Of a DNA stretch of 7,610 nt, positions 5,921-7,610 are shown one piece after another. Within the stretch, counting starts at the first letter, position 1. Every line of letters starts with the position of its first letter. A model generated the notes under the pieces. The model ran no database searches. It saw only the letters and a list, made by a program, of their open reading frames with translations, and had not been told where the DNA came from. Made by a program: the position numbers and the translations under genes. Source of the stretch: Deltaproteobacteria bacterium (GTDB lineage Bacteria; UBA10199; SPLOWO2-01-44-7); the NCBI GenBank assembly GCA_030688705.1, contig JAUYJH010000115.1, positions 1 to 7,610 of the forward strand. Reading direction: 5' to 3'.

Positions 5921-6039
5921 TCATGACAAATTCTAAATCCGAAATCCTAAATCCCAAACAAATTACAATTTTTCAAAACCACAAATTACAAACGGTTTGG
6001 AATTTGAGATTTAGTATTTGTGATTTGTTTAGAATTTAG
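5917..6039 (+). other. Short coupled open frame across the A/T-rich repeat, in frame with gspN
   Basis: ATG 5917 overlaps the gspM stop as ATGA, behind a G-rich stretch (AGGGGATGGGGGG) that could act as a ribosome site. The frame runs 40 codons (MIMTNSKSEILNPKQ...) almost entirely through repeat sequence and ends at TAG 6037-6039. It is in the same frame as gspN, whose ATG is 27 bases after the TAG. It may be the remains of an original coupled gspN start displaced by repeat insertion, or a translated stretch that feeds re-initiation at gspN. A functional peptide is unlikely. Confidence 0.35.
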
Positions 6040-6058
6040 TGTTTAGAATTTGGAATTT
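5928..6058. repeat. A/T-rich heptad inverted repeat between gspM and gspN
   Basis: The left arm 5928-5968 reads as AAATTCT, AAATCCG, AAATCCT, AAATCCC, then AAACAAATTACAA. The right arm 6018-6058 is its reverse complement in perfect register, matching 33 of 41 positions by hand count. The tip holds a further small stem, CAAATT (5982-5987) with AATTTG (6001-6006). The arms have a 7-base period like the GGACC family but a different sequence. It ends eight bases before the gspN ATG and contains stop triplets (TAA, TAG). Confidence 0.85.
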
Positions 6059-6066
6059 TTTCAATT

Positions 6067-7008
6067 ATGCCCAAACCGCTAAAATATATTTTCTATATTG
6101 CTCTGTTCTTCTTCAGCTTTTGCTTCTTTGTCTATTGGATGCTGCCGATGCATGCCGTCAAGACGCGCATCATCGGCGGCGTGGAAGAGGCGCTGGGGCC
6201 GGCCTATGAAGTGAAAATAGGAACGCTCAAAACATCGTGGCTCACCGGAGTTTTGATCCGCGATTTTTCCATTGCCAATTTGGAGAGCGGCAAACCGCTT
6301 CCGCTTTTCAAAGCCGACCGGCTCAAAATCCGTGTCGGACTCTTTTCACTTCTTTTCGGGGGCCCCCGCATTTCTATCGATGCCAAAACCGGCAAAGCCA
6401 TAATTGAAGGTGTTTTGCACAAGTCCGATCAGGGGGTTTCCTTTGACGGTTCTTTTGATGATCTCGATTTGGGGCAGATTCCACTCATGCGCCAGATGAC
6501 CGGCTTGAATCTTTCCTCTTTGGTCGATGGGACCGTTGTTGTCGATTACGATGCCAAACAGCCGTTGAAGACCACCGGAAAAATGGACGTTGCCATCAAT
6601 AATCTTTTGCTGAAGGCGAGTGAAGTCTCTCTGGGGGAAATGGGTTCTTTTCCCCTTCCCGATTTGAATATCGGAAAGGGGGGTTCGGTTATCAAAGCCT
6701 CCATTGAAAAGGGGGCGATTACTTTGGAACCGTTGCGCATTCAGGGCGATGATGTGAATGTTGCTTTGACCGGCAAGATTTTTTTGGCGCCAATGGTCTC
6801 CCGCTACCGGATGAATCTGCAGGGTAATTTTCAATTTTCTCCGAAGTTATGGGGTGTGATCGATCCCATTTTGCCGGCCCAGTGGCTGGAAGAATTAAAA
6901 AAACAGAAAGGGACCAACGATCATTTTCCCTTGAGCATTTCGGGCCAATTCGCCTCGCCCCAAATCTACTCCGGCGCCGTCGCCATTTATCCGTTTAAAC
7001 CGTTTTGA
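6067..7008 (+). CDS. gspN: Type II secretion system protein GspN
   Basis: This is a 313-residue accessory T2SS protein of the kind found at the end of deltaproteobacterial and leptospiral gsp operons. The N-terminus is a signal-anchor (about residues 7-27, YIFYIALFFFSFCFFVYWML) followed by P-M-H-A-V-K. The rest is beta-rich and AsmA-like in character: LKTSWLTGVLIRDFSI, KADRLKIRVGLFSLLFGG, ISIDAKTGKAIIEGVL, DLGQIPLMRQMTGLNLSSLV, DGTVVVDYD, and a C-terminal FPLSISGQFASPQIY. Alternating strands with a GKI/GQF pattern suit a periplasmic lipid-contacting fold anchored in the inner membrane; the molecular role of this GspN type is not settled. ATG 6067 directly follows an A/T-rich repeat and has no Shine-Dalgarno sequence. 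The same frame is closed by TAG at 6037-6039, so no upstream extension is possible beyond it. Confidence 0.83.
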   Translation: MPKPLKYIFYIALFFFSFCFFVYWMLPMHAVKTRIIGGVEEALGPAYEVKIGTLKTSWLTGVLIRDFSIANLESGKPLPLFKADRLKIRVGLFSLLFGGPRISIDAKTGKAIIEGVLHKSDQGVSFDGSFDDLDLGQIPLMRQMTGLNLSSLVDGTVVVDYDAKQPLKTTGKMDVAINNLLLKASEVSLGEMGSFPLPDLNIGKGGSVIKASIEKGAITLEPLRIQGDDVNVALTGKIFLAPMVSRYRMNLQGNFQFSPKLWGVIDPILPAQWLEELKKQKGTNDHFPLSISGQFASPQIYSGAVAIYPFKPF

Positions 7009-7175
7009 ACGCACCGATCCACTGCATCAAATCCGTCACTTAGCGCACAGTTTTCGTCGCTCAATCCCATAGGCCTCCATTTATATTCTCACAAAGCTGG
7101 CACACGGTTTGCTTTATATCGGGGGGATGGGTTGACCGGATGGGAAAAACTGATAGAAACAATTTGGAGGTCGAA
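7009..7175. other. Intergenic gap between gspN and the BRO-N gene
   Basis: 167 bases without a convincing coding frame, repeat or hairpin-plus-T-run terminator. It presumably holds the end of the gsp transcript and the BRO-N promoter. A TTATAT (7114-7119) and a TTGACC (7132-7137) are present, but neither has a well-spaced partner element. The T2SS-specific repeats are absent here. Confidence 0.5.
7164..7170 (+). promoter_or_regulatory. Ribosome binding site for the BRO-N gene
   Basis: TTGGAGG with five-base spacing to ATG 7176. This is a standard independent site, unlike the coupled starts of the T2SS genes. Confidence 0.7.
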
Positions 7176-7610
7176 ATGGAAACAACAAAAATAGCCTTAT
7201 TTAAAGGCCGAAAAATTAGGAAAATAATTCACCATAATGAATGGTGGTTTTCAGTTGTGGATGTGTGTGGAGCTCTGACGGATAGTATTGACGGTGGGGC
7301 GTACTGGAGAAAACTCAAACAGAGATTAATGGAAGAAGGAAGTGAAGTCGTGACATTTTGTCACGGGTTGAAATTGCCTGCTCCTGATGGAAAAAGGCGC
7401 GAAACTGACTGTGCAGATACAGAGGGGATTTTTCGTATCATCCAGTCCATTCCATCCCCAAAGGCCGAACCGTTCAAGCGCTGGCTGGCAAAGGTCGGCT
7501 ACGAGCGGGTGCAGGAGATCGAAAACCCGGAGCTGGCGACGAAGAGGACACGGGCTCTCTACAAGGCAAAGGGTTATTCCGGCGACTGGATCGAGAAGCG
7601 GATGCGCGGT
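7176..7610 (+). CDS. BRO-N / phage antirepressor-like protein, N-terminal part (3' end outside window)
   Basis: This open frame of 145 codons runs off the right edge. ATG 7176 has a TTGGAGG site at 7164-7170 with five-base spacing. The N-terminus KIALFKGRKIRKIIHHNEWW and FSVVDVCGALTDS is the BRO-N domain, a DNA-binding domain found in phage antirepressors and related chromosomal proteins. Next comes ETDCADTEGIFRIIQSIPSP and KAEPFKRWLAKVGYERVQEI at about 76-115, then ENPELATKRTRALYKAKGYS and DWIEKRMRG. This arrangement matches chromosomal BRO/DinD-like proteins often annotated as antirepressor or DNA-damage-inducible. It is unrelated to secretion and has its own ribosome site, so it is probably a separate transcription unit. 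Function in the host is unknown. The first 40 codons look more A/T-rich than the rest. Confidence 0.87.
   Translation, partial: METTKIALFKGRKIRKIIHHNEWWFSVVDVCGALTDSIDGGAYWRKLKQRLMEEGSEVVTFCHGLKLPAPDGKRRETDCADTEGIFRIIQSIPSPKAEPFKRWLAKVGYERVQEIENPELATKRTRALYKAKGYSGDWIEKRMRG

Noticed and set aside
7114..7159. Sigma-70 promoter for the BRO-N gene (TTGACC 7132-7137 with TAGAAA 7154-7159, or TTATAT 7114-7119)
   Set aside because: The first pair would start transcription inside the ribosome binding site, and the second has no recognisable -35 partner.

Overview
The window holds the 3' half of a type II secretion system (T2SS) operon, all on the + strand, in the order gspG (3' end only) - gspH - gspI - gspJ - gspK - gspL - gspM - gspN. 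It is followed by the 5' part of a BRO-N/antirepressor-like gene that runs off the right edge. The gspN family, the G-to-N gene order and the repeat-rich style suggest a deltaproteobacterium-like or related candidate-phylum Gram-negative bacterium. That placement is inference; no rRNA or other strong taxonomic marker is present.

Layout: 1-185 is the end of the major pseudopilin GspG. From 157 to 3505 lie the four minor pseudopilins H, I, J and K, each overlapping its upstream neighbour by 4-29 bases. From 3609 to 7008 lie the inner-membrane assembly proteins L (cytoplasmic actin-like domain, membrane helix, periplasmic domain), M and N. From 7009 to 7175 there is a plain intergenic stretch. 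From 7176 to the edge is the BRO-N gene with its own good ribosome binding site. In the T2SS, GspG forms the pseudopilus shaft, H-I-J-K form its tip, L and M connect it to the cytoplasmic ATPase, and GspN is an accessory envelope protein. gspC, D, E and F are expected upstream, outside the window.

The striking feature is the set of repeats. Every one of the seven gene junctions from gspG to gspN carries a repetitive element beginning at, or within about 8 bases after, the upstream stop codon. Five junctions (G/H, H/I, I/J, J/K, K/L) carry one family: five tandem heptads of GGAC(C/A)NN, a 16-22 base A-rich spacer, then two or five tandem heptads of the complementary GGTCCAN. A sixth copy with only the left arm lies inside the mature part of gspH. 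The L/M junction carries a GC-rich REP-like pair of hairpins. The M/N junction carries an A/T-rich inverted repeat, also built on a 7-base period.

In gspH, I, J and K the GGACC-type element is translated. It encodes most of an unusually long (33-41 residue) prepilin leader that ends exactly before the prepilin-peptidase site (G|F-T-L-x-E or equivalent), so the repeat-encoded peptide would be cut away from the mature protein. Because 7 is not divisible by 3 and the heptads contain no stop triplets in any phase, such an array stays open in all reading frames. This explains how it can sit inside coding sequence.
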